NCBI GenBank assembly: GCA_026413225.1
Contig: CM048554.1
Location: 71,168,463 to 71,232,462, forward strand
Origin: Otis tarda
Lineage: Eukaryota > Chordata > Aves > Otidiformes > Otididae
DNA length: 64,000 bases
Direction: 5' to 3'
Of this stretch, positions 1-11,911 are shown piece after piece. Each line of letters opens with the position of its first letter. The first letter of the stretch is position 1. Both the position numbers and the translations under genes were made by a program. The notes below the pieces were generated by a model. It worked only from the letters and a program-made list of their open reading frames with translations, ran no database searches and had not been told where the DNA came from.

Positions 1-1206
1 CATAAAACAATGACTAAATGTAATAAAATATCATGTTAAGCATCTCAGGAAAATGATAGTATTTCAGATGTCTAATTTTTTTATATATTTAAAAATTTGT
101 CTATAAACTTTAGAAACTTCTTCCCTTTCCTCATCCCAAAAAGACAATTTTATTTTTGTGCTATAAACTATACAGTAATCAAACAGTTCCCCTGTAACAT
201 AAAGTATGTTAAAGTTACTTTACTTAACCCTATTTAAACTTAGGGCCACAGCAAAATTATTTCATTTTAAAGACAAAGGAATATTTTTATAGCATCTTAT
301 AAGAACCACCAAATGGCAATACATGATATATTTTTTAAAATCCTGACAAACGTAGCAGGCAACAATGGGATAACTTCTTCGATACTCAGTAGTGGTTTTA
401 CCACCTGCGAGTCACTGACATAACCAACAACTTCATTTATCACTACTAATCTAAAAATAAATAAAAACAAAAAGGAATTCCTTATTTCTATTTTACTGAA
501 CACCACTCATTTTGAAGACCAAGGTAGGAACTTACAAAGTAGACAGTGAAACTAAATGACATTAAAAAAAAAAAATCATATTAATACAATAAGAGAAGCT
601 TTTGTTCTTTATTTTGTAGTTCCTTTCAGCTCTTCATTTAATGCCATCTCTTAAACTTTGCTGTACCAGTGTTGTATCAGAGAATGACCAATAAGAATGC
701 AACTGAAATGCCAGAGGAGAGGATATTCCATTATCACATGCAGACAAGAAAGTGACTGAACATATCCTATCTAGAAGGAACTGAACTATACTAGTAAGAA
801 ACTTAGGGTATGTGTAAGGAGTTGGGGAGGAGGGTTGGTTTGTTGACTTTTTTAGCTTGTTTTCCCATTTTAACTTCTGATTGTCAAAGTGACATGTTCA
901 GTACTGTTCATGCTCAGGAAGTGGGGAAATGAGACTTGCACAGGCATAAAGGTGAAGGTAGGTGGGAAGAAAGGCAGGAAGGATAGTCATTTCCCTTCCC
1001 ACACAACTTTCTGCGGTTCTAAAATTTTTCATGTTTCACACTAGAAACCCAATAGGGTAGAACTCAAGTCAAACTGAAGATACCTAAATATATCTATCTG
1101 CACATAAACTTAGGTAGGCCTAAGTGCCCATTGCAGTCAGTGGAGATTTAGCCATCAGTCAATGAAACTTATGACTTTCAGCTGACCAGTCAGCAGCGGC
1201 CTACTT
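1..1206. other. Unique AT-rich DNA, no gene seen
   Basis: No recognisable repeat family, RNA gene or splice-flanked open frame. The only open frame is about 70 codons on the minus strand near the left end, with no recognisable protein content. The base composition is typical of avian intergenic or intronic DNA. Confidence 0.6.
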
Positions 1207-1615
1207 TGAATCATAGCACCATAGAACGGTTTGGCCTAGAAGAGAACTTTAAAGACCATCTAGTGCAACCCCTTTACCATGAGCAGGGACATTTTTCACT
1301 AGATCAGGTTGCTCAAAGTCCTATCTAATTTCACTTTGAACTCTTCCAATCCACGACTTCTCCGAGCAACCTGTTTCAGTGTCTGACCACGCTCATCACA
1401 CAAAAAAATTTCTTCCTTATCTAAACTTACCCTCTTTCAGTTTAAAGCCAGCCTCTTGGTCTGGCAGTACAGGCCCTACTAAAAGTCATATCTGATTTGC
1501 TCTAGGGACCCCAGAGCTGGATACAGTACTCCAGATGAGGTCTCACAAGAGAAGAATAGAGGGAGAAAATCACCTCCCTTGACCTGCTGGACACACTTTT
1601 TTTTTATGCAGCCCA
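1207..1615 (-). mobile_element. CR1 LINE 3' fragment, old, antisense
   Basis: The left end carries the degraded CR1 tail repeats in reverse (AATCATAGCACCATAGAACG), followed by the antisense CR1 3' region (GACCATCTAGTGCAACCCC, CACCTCCCTTGACCTGCTGG). It retains the end of ORF2 and the short 3' UTR only. Compared with the copy at 43162-43860 it lacks roughly 150 bp between the 'cctactaaaag' and 'gaccccagagctgg' portions. Several frame-breaking changes make it clearly dead. It is 5' truncated, as most CR1 copies are. Confidence 0.88.
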
Positions 1616-4269
1616 TGCATAAAGTTAATGTTAATCATCTTCTAGCTTCCATTACTCTACAGACAAGCACTTAATTAACTATAGTAGGAGTCTGGGTACC
1701 TTGCTTATGCATAGACACCCGTATTAGACATTGAGATATTTGAGATATCGGAAATTCTAACTGAATCTTACCTTGTAGGTACCTAATATCAAGTGTCACC
1801 TGACAAGTTGCCTGGCCTGATCTAGCCTCCAGCTTCTCTTTCAGAAGGGCACAGAACCCAGATCATATCTGCCAGTCCTATGCAGATGTCTCATCTACCC
1901 ATTTCAATATATCAACCAAACAGGGACCAAAATGTCAACTCAGTGTGCATGCATTCGATTATCAGCCTCCTTAGAATACATGGACACAGCTTAACTGATG
2001 TCCCTGAAGACATCTTACTCCTTAATTGCACTTAGTCACAAATATCATAATGTCCTACAGTTTAAATTAGTATCTTTAATCTGCTTGCAGTTCTTTGACA
2101 TAATACATCTGAAGGGGTTACAAAAGAAATAAGGACTAAATATTTGTACATTCTGTCTACAAAGGTTTCAAGCTTCTCCTATATATTCCTCTAGTGAGTG
2201 GGAGCAAGTCGTCACACTTCTGTGAAGTAATTAAAATAAATTCCCTTTAATGTATTGTATCAGACTTACAATGTGGAACAAATATGACACTGCTAATGGA
2301 ATATGTTAGGAACAACAAAAATTCTGTCACATAATAATATGATAGTTTTCTGAGTTATTTTATATCTAGATAGAAAGACAGACAGATAGAAGATAGATAA
2401 ACATATAGAAAGATAAACAATTGGGCTTACTTGTGAGTCTGAGAGATTGGCATGTTTCCTTTCACAATTCTTCCCCCTTACACATACCATAGATTCATAA
2501 ATCCAGCACAAAAAGAATACAGCACATTGTCCTGTGTACATTAACCTGAATATTTTAGTCCTGCTCTTGGCTGTGCAAAAGAAAAAACATATATATATAT
2601 ATAGTTTCACTTACATTTACTGACGAGACTTCTGATTAAGTCAGGCCAAGAAAGCGTAATTTTAGATGTGATAAACTGTAGCCTTCAGTTCAAATGGTTA
2701 TGATGATAACTGGAATGTATTTGTTTAACTATCAATTTATTAATGTCTTTATCACAAAGTTCAAAAATTGCTGTAAATGTCAAGATTATTCAATGATTTA
2801 AAACATCCATGTCTGTAACTCACAATATACAACAGACTCAAATGCTCTACTATCCAAAGTAAAATCTAACTACCTAGAACCAAAGATTTTATTTTCTTTG
2901 GGGTCTTGTAGAAAGCCAACTTGGTAAGGCGTCTTAAATTTAAAAGCTTTACAAGTTAAAGAACAGATTAAAGTCTAGGGTGAAATAAAATAAAAAAAAA
3001 AAAAGTAAAATTGGAAGAAGGATTCATGAATCACCTTATCAGCTTGGTTTACACTTTATTTAAAAGCGGAACAATTAAAAAGCATACAGAAAATACATTC
3101 ATACTAACAGAAACAGATTTGTGCCATGTAGATTTCTCTTTTTCTCCCCCTCTCACTTTTTTTTTTTTTTTTTAGAGACAGTTTGACAATAATGTAATTA
3201 ATGACCTGTTTGGCCTTTCAGTCAGTCAGCTCCCTGTCAGGGATGCCAGAGCACTGAAATGCTGCTACTGTGTCATGGGATCCAAGCTCAGAGCTTTACT
3301 TTTCTCCTAGCTGTAGGTCCATCATGTTGAACTGACATTGCACATCACTCAGCACGGTGATGCCAATATAGCTAGCACCCAGGAGCAGCATGTGTAGCAG
3401 CCTGTCGCCACACTGATCTAGCCCAAACTTATACAAGTTTCTGTCAGCATAACCAACAAACTGCCCTCTTGGCCCGCTGAGAGAGAGGGAAACAATAGGG
3501 ACACTGTGGAAGAGCAGTAAAACTGAGACTATTCTGTCAAACTTTACTTTTCACCTTGAAAGCTGCTTTCCAGCCCCTGTGCTCACTTGCATTTTTTGTG
3601 CATTTAAGTTAACAAGATTGTGCCTGTGGAAAGCAAACAGAATCCTTAGTGCACAGTTTCAACCAGGACTGAGTCATTCATATAGGGTAGGTGTATACTC
3701 TACAAACCAGGAGGAGACCAGTTCCTGGAAACTGATACCCAAAGCTTTAGACAATGTCTTAGGCACTGTCACACTACAGAGAGTCCCCACAGAAATGATC
3801 TGTCTTCTTCTGGCTTCCCATTTGCCTTTTAATGCTGAACCTCCACTGGCTGAACTTCCTGGACTTTGATGGCTTGAAGCCAGCAAAAGTACATGAAGTG
3901 CATTGTTGCAAGAGACTACTGGGCGGTTGCTGATGCTGTCAGATTACTAATGCAAAACAAGTCTCTGAAACACTTGCCTTACATACTCAGGACAGCGGTA
4001 TTGTATGGATATAAATTATGCTGTCCAGGTCAGGAAACTCACCAATAGGACTTAAAGCATGTATTTTAGGACAATGAGTTTTCACAGTGATTTTCATAAC
4101 ATTTGTTTTTGCCTTGTACATTTTAAGACCTGCTTGTTTAGTAATTCTGATTAAAAAGTTTGTTGTTGCATTTCACATCTCCATAAGTTCAGGAAGCAAG
4201 TGTCATTCATTTTCATAGAACTCTGGTAAGATCAGCCCAAATAATCCATTCTTGACATCTTTGGTTTCA
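1616..4269. other. Unique AT-rich DNA with short simple repeats
   Basis: The stretch holds a degenerate GATA-type run (about 2366-2420), a short (AT)n run (2589-2603) and homopolymer tracts near 2990-3005 (A) and 3160-3173 (T). A 96-codon plus-strand frame at 3579-3869 overlaps an antisense frame and resembles no protein I know. No repeat family is recognised. Confidence 0.55.
2366..2420. repeat. Degenerate GATA/GACA tetranucleotide repeat
   Basis: Interrupted GATA and GACA units, mixed with AGAA, run through this stretch. It is a decayed microsatellite, and an (AT)n run follows at 2589-2603. Confidence 0.6.
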
Positions 4270-5400
4270 CAGAATCTTAGAATCATAGAATCATAGAATG
4301 ATTTGGGTTGGAAGAGACCTTAAAAATCATCTAGTTCCAATCCTCCTGCCATGGGCAGGGACACCTTCCACTAGACCAGGTCGCTCAAAGCCCCATACAA
4401 GCTGGCCTGGAATGTTTCCAGGGATGGGGCATCCACAGCTTCTCTGAGCAGCCTGTTCCAGTGCCTAACCACCTTCAGAGTGAATAATTTCTTCCTTACA
4501 TCTAATTTAAACCTACCTTCTTCCAGTTTAAAGACATTACCCCTTTTCCTATCACTATATGCCCTTGTCAAAAGTCTGTCCCAGCTTTCTTGTAGGCCCC
4601 TTTTAGGTACTGGAAGGCCTCTACAAGGTCTCCCCGGAGCCTCTTTCTCAGGCTGAGCAACATCAACTCTCCCAGCCTGTCCTCATAGGAGAGGTGCTAC
4701 ACCTCCAGCCCTCTGATCATCTTTGTGGCCCTCCTCTGGACTCTCTCCAACAGGTCCACATCCTTCTTATGTTGGAGGCCCCAGAGCTGGGCGCAGTACT
4801 CGAGGTAGGGTCTCACGAGAGTGGAGTAGAGGAGGAGAATCACTAAATTGTTCAGGCACTATTTGCCCTTAGTGAAGCCGTGTTGGCTGTCACCAATCAC
4901 CTCCTTATTTTCCATGTGCCTTATCCTAGTTTCCAAGAGGATCTGCTCCATGACCCTTCCAGGTATAGAGGTGAGACTGACTGGCCTGCAGTTCCACAGG
5001 TCTTCCTTGTTTCCCTTTTTAAAGACGGAGGCTATATTTCCCTTTTTCCAGTCCCTGGGAATCTCACCAGACTGCCGTGATTTCTCAAATATGACGGATA
5101 ATGGCTTAACAACTTTATCTGCCATTTCCCTCAGAACCTGCAGACGCATGTCATCAGGTCTCATAGACTTGTGCACCTTTGGGTTCCTTAGATGGTCTCA
5201 AATCTGATCTTCTTCTACAATAGGCAGTTCTTTATTCTCCCAGTCCCTGTCTTTGCCTTCTGTGACTTTGCCAATGTGTCTAGAGCCCTTGTCAGTGATG
5301 ACTGAGGCAAAAAAGTCATTGAGTATCTCAACCTTCTCCATGTCCCAGGGCTTTGTCCCGTGACACTCTGCCAAGCAGATCCCTAAAGATGCCAAAGGCT
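4270..5400 (-). mobile_element. CR1 LINE, antisense, two internal deletions
   Basis: The 3' tail repeats (AGAATCATAGAATCATAGAATG in reverse) start at about 4270. Reading on minus, the 3' end encodes the CR1 C-terminal tail (EGRFKLDVRKKLF and neighbours) up to about 4843. There it jumps to the reverse-transcriptase fingers region ([20 protein letters not shown], then [19 protein letters not shown]). Compared with the fuller copy at 9950-11911, about 660 bp are missing, including the catalytic ADD box. A second junction lies near 5348: the segment encoding [15 protein letters not shown] is joined directly to a linker segment encoding [12 protein letters not shown], which in full CR1 lies well upstream. 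It cannot encode an active enzyme. Confidence 0.9.
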
Positions 5401-7904
5401 TGACAAATATGCTTCGAAATGACCCAGGTTATTTTACAAGGGACTAGACGTATTTCTGTTGTCTGCCACAGAAATATTTTATTCATGCCACAAAAGGCTT
5501 TCAAATAGTCTACCAGGCTATGAGTAGTGAGTGACAGCTGCCATTAATGTATTTTTTCACCTTTGTTATATACAACAGAAATTGAAAAATGCAAGAACAA
5601 TCGTGATTAAATTAAGCTTATCTGAGTTTGAGATCAACAGCATTGTGGAGTCTACCATTTTTCAAAAAGTGAGATTTTAAAAAAAAAAAAAAAGATACTT
5701 TTTAACTGTGAGCTGGCTAATAATAAGTGATCCCTGCTTTATGCTGCAGCTGTAAGCATGAACGGAATGGGTGTGCTCTAAAAAGGGGACACTTTCTATA
5801 TACAGCCGCACTTAATAGCCTCCTTTGTGCCTTCAATCTGAGACCAGAACCTTTCCAGACCAGTTAGTCAGTCAGGCACATGTCAGGGGCAATTCTGAGT
5901 TGCATTTCCTGTGGCTCTGGGGGAGATTCCTTCTCCAGCATGAGGCAGTGCATCAATGATTTCTGCAGTTATTTTATATTATTCTCAGGTTTTAGTTTGC
6001 AGGCTTGTTTGTGAACACCTGGGTTGAGTTCTTTCCTCTAAAGCCACTTTTATCAAAGTTAGCCTTTTGTATCAAGTGGAGGACTCTCTAAAACACATTG
6101 AAAATGTCTATGTGTCCATTTGCTTGTACTTTTGTAGGAAAAAGAAAAGAAAGAAAATTCTGTATTTATGTTTTATTGGTAACACTGTAGCTGCAAAAAA
6201 AAAAAAGTCAAGCAGAGGCTTTCTGGTTTGGAATAGCTTTCTTTTATTCTCTTTTTGGTTGTTGTTTATGATTACTAGGCCTGGTTTTCAATATGTATTT
6301 GTTTTTCCTTGTTGACAGTTTTACTATTACTTTTAGGTTTTTTTTCTTTTCATTAACATTGAACAATGTCTAAGTCTGTCTGCTTCTGTTCATAATAGCT
6401 TTCCACATTGTGCTGGTAAACTGTTTCTTTCTCCTATCCAAACCATTCCTAGATATACATATTGCCAAATATATCTCTGTGAATTTCTCCAAGTTTCTCC
6501 TCTCTTGTCAGAGGTGGAATCCTGCAAACATGGTGGAAAAGAGCTGTCTGAGAGTAGAAGTTCAAACTCCTCTCTACTTTGATGGTAAAGGACACATTTG
6601 GAAATACACATTCTTTGAAAGTACTTTTAAAAAATACATTTCGCAACACAGCACACAAGTCATGGTCATTTTCTACATTGGTAAGGTAGAAACTCATAAA
6701 TTTATCTTTGTGTTTACCCATTTTGAAAGTGAAATGCAGGATGATATCAGATTCACACATTGTCTGGAGACTTTGGAAAATACTAGTGTCTGTCCAGGAT
6801 GGCTTTGAGTCCTCATTACTATAATAATTCCTATTCTTCCACTCAGAAAACTCCAAGGTAGTTTGTCAGCCTCTGGTCTTGGGCTCAGCTCATTTGTGTC
6901 CAGGCAAGAACTTGATCACAAGTATCCCAGTTGCAAGTCTTCAGCTTCACTTTGTCAATGTTAGGAGACTACAGGACAGCTAATCAAGTAAGTCTGCTTG
7001 GCTTATTATATCTTAATGAAGTATTCTTAAAACAAAGGACCATGTATACCCGAAGCTCCTAGTGAAAAATCAGCCCCAGAGGCAATTAAATAAAACAGAC
7101 AAGCCTCAACAGGCACTTTGTGCAGCACATCTCTGCAGTCTGTAGACTATAGACAGCAGCTTGGGTGAGAATTTTTCAACAAAAGTAGTTTTCATCAGCA
7201 TTTGTCAAAACTAAAATGTATTGTTTTCAGAAACACATCTCCTGGGTTGAGAAATTTTCCCACTAGCACGATGGGCTTATGTGTTGGCTGTAACCCTAGG
7301 GACAAGATTCTCAAGTGTTTTAGGAAAACTTCCATGCAAGTTTTGGACTCTCTTTCCACTGAGCACCTTACCCATTGCAATAGCTGTTTATTCCCTTTCT
7401 AGTTGCATCCAATCCAGAAGCCTCAACACTCTAAGGAATGGAAAAACATGAAAACATTTCTCACTTCCCGCTTTCAATAGTCCAAGTAAGTATGCTAAAA
7501 AAAAATTAAACCATGCAGATAGCCAATAAATCTTGCAGTAGACTAATTTTTCTTACAATGATGCCTCAGGCAAATCAACTATGACAATGAAGGGGAAAGG
7601 ATTAAAGCTATATAAAACTCCCCTGTTTACTTGTCTTCTACATCTTCTTAAACTACTACTCCTCCCAAGGAATTCAAAGTCCTAGTGTTGCTCGGTTCTC
7701 CTACCAACTACTGATAAATGTTTAATGATGCTTATCCGACCAATTCTGACAAATCACTCAGGAGTTTCAAATCAAGTAATTGTTACTTTTAAAAAAAAAT
7801 ATAATAAACATTTCATACAAGAAAATTGCAGAAGATATAAGTCAATTAGCTCTTTTTATGGACCCTTCTCACTCACATCCTCTTTCAACAGGAAGTATAT
7901 TGGG
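5401..7904. other. Unique AT-rich DNA, no gene seen
   Basis: Poly-A tracts occur near 5680 and 6196. Between 6410 and 6856 both strands are open for about 130 codons (plus 6410-6808, minus 6449-6856). Neither product resembles a known family and there is no splice or promoter context, so I treat them as chance frames. No repeat family is recognised. Confidence 0.5.
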
Positions 7905-9044
7905 TGTTGTAGTTTAGCCCCGCTCAGGAACGGACTACGCAGTCTCTCTCTCACTCTCCCACCCTCCAAGGGAATAGGGAGCAATAATGTAAGAAAAACA
8001 GCTCGAGTTTTGAGATAAGGACAGGGAGAAATCCTTAAAGTTACCACTACAGGCAAAACAGACTCGACTTGGGGAAAATGTTATGTTTGTTATTAAAAGC
8101 AAAGTAGGATAATGAGAAAGAGAACAAGATAACTTCCCCTCACCCCTCCCTCTTCCTGGGCTTAATATTATCTGTACCACCTTCCCCCTCCCCGAGCGGC
8201 ACAGGGGGGAAGAGGGAATGGGGTTTATGGTCAGTTCATCGCATGTCGCTTTACGCTGCTCCTTGCTCATCGGGGGAAGAACTCCTCACATTCCTCCCCT
8301 GTTCCAGCATGGGGTCCCTCCCATGGGCTACAGTCCTTTGTGAAACTGCTCTGGCGTGGGTCACTTTTTTCCATGGGGTGCTGTCCCTCCAGAATGGCTG
8401 CCGCAGCAGGCCCTCCATGGGCCACAGCCTCCTTCAGGCATCTGCCTGCCCCAGCGTGGGGTCCTCCACAGGCTGCAGGTGGATCTCTGCTCCTCCATGG
8501 GCCTCCATGCACTGCAGGGGGACAACCTGCCTCACCATGGGCTGCACCACAGGCTGCAGGGGAATCTCTGCCAGGAGCAACATTACACCTCCCCCTCCTT
8601 CTTCACTGACCTTGGTGTCTGCTGCCGTTCCTCTCACAAAAAATTCTTTACAACCATCTCAGGCAGATGTTTCTCAAGTTCTCTTCACATCTCCTCTCCA
8701 CTTTCTTGCAGCCAGGCAGGGCCGAGTTGAGCCTAGACAGCTGCCTGGCAGGAGGCCAGAGGGTGAGGGCCACAAGGCCCACAAGGCTCGTGCCTCCCCC
8801 TCTCTGCCCCTGGTCAGTGTCTTCACATCTTTTTTTTTTCTTCCTGTTTTTCCCCTTCCTAAATATGTTATCACAGAGGTGTTATCAGGGAACATTCTGC
8901 TACCAGTTGGCTCAGCCTTGGCCTGCAGTGGGTTCACCATAGGCCCAGCCAAGTCCACTGGACAGGTGAACAACTTCTAGCAGCTTCTTACAGAAGCTGC
9001 CACCATACCGCACCCCTCCCCCTCCCTTAAATAAAACCAGAACA
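7905..9044 (-). mobile_element. Solo LTR of an endogenous retrovirus, 1.14 kb, minus orientation (copy 1)
   Basis: Read on minus, it begins TGTTCTGGTTTTATTTAAGG and ends CTAAACTACAACA, giving the TG...CA ends of a retroviral LTR. It aligns along its whole length with the plus-oriented copy at 60860-62003. It is GC-rich in the middle, with imperfect short repeats around CCATGGG/CTGCAGG. No gag, pol or env sequence flanks it, so it is a solo LTR. Flanks are TTGGG (7900-7904) and TCGGA (9045-9049), matching at 3 of 5 positions with both differences transitions, so this may be a decayed 5-bp target duplication. The polyadenylation signal seen in copy 2 reads AATAAC here (minus, 8089-8094). ERVL assignment rests on the 5-bp duplication of copy 2. 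Confidence 0.85.
8434..8637 (-). other. Open frame inside LTR copy 1, shared with LTR copy 2
   Basis: A 67-codon frame in LTR sense. From its GGGGVM segment to the stop (54 residues), 39 residues match the equivalent frame of copy 2 at 61271-61477 by hand alignment, and the stop codon is at the same place. It resembles no gag, pro, pol or env domain I recognise. The similarity is expected from shared DNA ancestry alone, so it does not prove coding function. Three long frames on the opposite strand are shadows caused by high GC. Confidence 0.3.
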
Positions 9045-9949
9045 TCGGATCTGATGAATCCTCGTTGAAATTCGTCTGGCTTGGCTAGCTACTACCCTTT
9101 CTATTCCTCAGTAATTTCAGAGAAGTGCTTTTAAAGTTCACATAACCATTATTGGTAATTTTGATGCTGTACACACCACATCCAAAACTAAAAACACATT
9201 AGCTATGTTATTGATTATCCCATAGGTAGAAAGTTAATGCTCATTCTTATATTGTTTGGATCTCTTTGCATCATTCGGTGTTTCCATCATGAGACAGAGG
9301 TATGCCACCTAAGGAGGCATTTCACATTTTGTACAGCATTCTGCTCCATTAGCTTTCATAGCCTGAGCTACTGTATACTTCTATTTTGCTTGAGGCGGCT
9401 TGGGTAAGGACCTATTCTCCTGAGGTGAGACTTCACACTTAATCCTTCAAAGCAGGCACACCTAATGACAGAAAGTAAGAAATTCAAATTTTAGACACTT
9501 TTTGCACAGAGTCACAAAGATCATTCATCTTTGACTATTTAAAGAACTGATGAGATACTACAGACTCAAATTTGAATATGTTTGCTAATGATACATAGTT
9601 CTGTTTACCCTTCATATCATACAGCTCTATTGTCCTCATTAATTAATCTACTTTTTCTTGAAGATAAGCTCATGGATGAAGAACAGTTTGAAAATTAATC
9701 CGATCAAAACTAATATTATGCTGTGAAGTAGAGGAAAGCACACAGTTTGCAAAAAGGCATGCTCTCATGTATTTGATAAAATACAATCACAACTAGGCTA
9801 TTCTTGACACAAGTAACTTAAGAATTATTGGTTCCTCATCAATGGGAACTTTTCATCATACAGTAATATCCATGGAGAAGTAATTAATTTTGGCTAGGAC
9901 ACTCCATTATATTTTCTCATAAATAACTAGACTCTATGTCCCTTGGTTG
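9045..9949. other. Unique AT-rich DNA between LTR and CR1
   Basis: No recognisable gene, repeat or RNA feature. It is ordinary AT-rich sequence separating the minus-oriented LTR from the plus-oriented CR1. Confidence 0.6.
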
Positions 9950-10405
9950 TCCCCCAACTGGAAAAAAAAAAAAAAAAAAAAGGGAAAGTGGAAGCAAGGA
10001 CAGGTAGCCTGGAAAGAAGAGAAAGAAATTGTCTGGTCACCCAGGGATCAGGTGAGGAAGGCTAAATCCCTGACAGAATCAAGTCTGGCCACAGATGTCA
10101 AGAACAACAAGAAAAGATTCCTTTGGTACGTCGGGGGTAAAAGGAAGACAAGGGAGAATGTGGACCCTCTCTGGAAGGAAATGGAAGACCTGGTTACTTG
10201 GGACATGGAGAAGGCTGAGGTACTCAATGACTTTTTTTGCCTCAGTCTTCACCAGCGATGGCTCTAGCCACATTACCCAAGTCACACAAGACAAAAGCAG
10301 GGACTGGGAGAATGAAGAACTGCCCACTGTAGCAGAAGAGCAGATTCGGGAACATCTAAGGAACCCAAAGGTGCACAAGTCCATCGGACCCAATGAGATG
10401 CATCC

Positions 10406-11078
10406 ATGCGTCCTGAGAAACTGGCAGATAAAGTTGCTAAGCCATTATCCATCATAGTTGAGAAGTCATGGCAGTCTGGTGAGGTTCGCAGTGACTGGAA
10501 AAGGCGAAACCTAGCCTCCATCTTTAAAAAGGGAAACAAGGAAGACCTGTGCAACTACAAGCCAGTCAGTCTCACCTCTATGCCTGACAAGGTCCTCTGT
10601 TGCCGGAGCAGATCCTTTTGGGAACTATGCTAAGGGATGTTGAAAATAAGGAGGTGATTGGTGACAGCCAACACAGCTTCACTAAGGGCAAATAGTGCTT
10701 GACAAATTTGCTGGCCTTCTAGGATGGGGTTACAGCATCAGTGGGCAAGGGAAGAGCTACTGATATCTGCCTGGACTTGTGTAAAGTACTTGACACCATC
10801 CCGCCCGACATCGTTGTCTCTAAACTGGAGATACATTAATTTGATGGATGGACTACTCAGTGGATAAGGATTTGGGTGGACGGGCACACTCAAAGAGTTA
10901 TGGTCAATGGCTCGATGTCCAAGTGGAGATTGGTGACGAGTGCGTTCCTCAGGGGTCAGTACTGGGACGAGTGCTGTCTAACATCTTTGTCAGTGACATG
11001 GACAGTAGGATTGAGTGCACCCTCAGCAAGTTCACTGATGATGACACCAAGCTGTGTGGTGCAGTCAACATGCTGTAG
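10406..11078 (+). pseudogene. CR1 reverse-transcriptase core, broken
   Basis: This is the fingers and palm of the CR1 reverse transcriptase, the enzyme that copies CR1 RNA into nicked chromosomal DNA. The fingers motif is readable around 10495-10580 ([20 protein letters not shown]). The frame is lost near 10610 and regained by 10848. The palm motif VPQGSVLG is present. The catalytic box at 11031 reads FTDDDTKL, where the other full copy here (35875-36072) has LADDTKL, so one aspartate codon is extra. A TAG follows ten codons later. Both frameshifts and the stop exclude activity. Confidence 0.85.
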
Positions 11079-11138
11079 GGAAGGGATGCCATCCAGAGGG
11101 ACCTCAACAGGCTGGAGAGGTGGACCTGTGCGAACCTC

Positions 11139-11507
11139 ATGAAGTTCGGCAAGTCCAAGTGCAAGGTCCTGCACGTGGATCAGGGCAATCCCAAGCACAG
11201 ATACAGGTTGGGTGGAAAATGGATCAAAAGCAGCCCTGAGGAGAAAGACTTGAGAGTGCTGGTGGATGAGAAGCTCAACATGAGCTGGCAATGTGCACAC
11301 GCAGCCCAGAAAGCCAACCACATCCTGGGTTGCATCAAAAGAAGCATGGCCAGCAGGTTGAGGGAGGTGATTCTCCTCCTCTACTCTGCTCTGGTGAGAC
11401 CCAACCTGGAGTACTGTGTCCAGCTCTGGAGCTCCCAACATAAGAAGGACATGGACCTGTTGGAGGGCCACGAAGATGACCAGAGGGCTGGAGAACCTCT
11501 CCTATGA
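11139..11507 (+). pseudogene. CR1 ORF2 C-terminal remnant
   Basis: An open 122-codon piece of the CR1 ORF2 C-terminus, with KFGKSKCKVLHVDQGNPKHRYRLG-type sequence followed by the conserved ALVRPNLEYCVQLWS block. The end of the domain continues in another frame ([19 protein letters not shown] near 11522 and RFRLDIRKK near 11690), so at least one frameshift separates them. It has no independent start and is part of the dead CR1 copy. Confidence 0.85.
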
Positions 11508-11911
11508 GGACAGGCTGAGAGTTGGAGCTGTTCAGCCTGGAGAAGAGGAGGCTTCAGGGAGACATTATAGAGGCCTTCCAGTACCTAAAAGGGGCTTTTA
11601 AGAAAGACGGGGAGAAACTCTTTAGCGGGGCCTTTAGTGATAGGACGAGGGGTAATGGTTTTAAAATAGAAGGAGGCAGATTTAGACTTGATATAAGGAA
11701 AAAAATTTTACCATAATGCAGGTGGTGGAACACTAGAACAGGTTGCCCAGAGAGGTGGTGGATGCCTTATCCCTGGAAACATTCAAGGCCAGGCTGGATA
11801 GGGCTCTGAGCAACCTGGTCTGGTTGAAGGTGTCCCTGCTCTCTGTAGAGGGTTTGGACTAGATGTCCTTTAAAGGTCTCTTCCAACCCTAATGATTTTA
11901 TGATTCTATGG

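Larger units (their letters stand above)
9950..11911 (+). mobile_element. CR1 LINE, longest copy, plus strand, 5' truncated
   Basis: About 1.96 kb of ORF2 and 3' UTR, ending with the CR1 tail repeats (ATGATTTTATGATTCTATGG). The 5' end falls in the linker before the reverse transcriptase ([20 protein letters not shown]), next to a run of about 20 A. Reverse-transcriptase blocks appear in order on different frames: RDWENEELPTVAEEQI near 10300, [20 protein letters not shown] near 10490-10550, CVPQGSVLG near 10945-10970, the catalytic box at 11031, then the thumb and tail ([19 protein letters not shown] near 11240). Frameshifts and a stop straight after the catalytic segment make it a pseudogene. 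The first part (endonuclease) is absent. Confidence 0.93.

Noticed and set aside
8243..8980. 245-codon plus-strand frame
   Set aside because: Antisense to the minus-oriented LTR and sharing its GC-rich short repeats. The matching antisense frames in the other LTR copy differ in length and frame, so it is a composition artefact.
10956..11471. 171-codon minus-strand frame
   Set aside because: Antisense shadow of the plus-strand CR1 reverse transcriptase. The plus frames carry the recognisable motifs.
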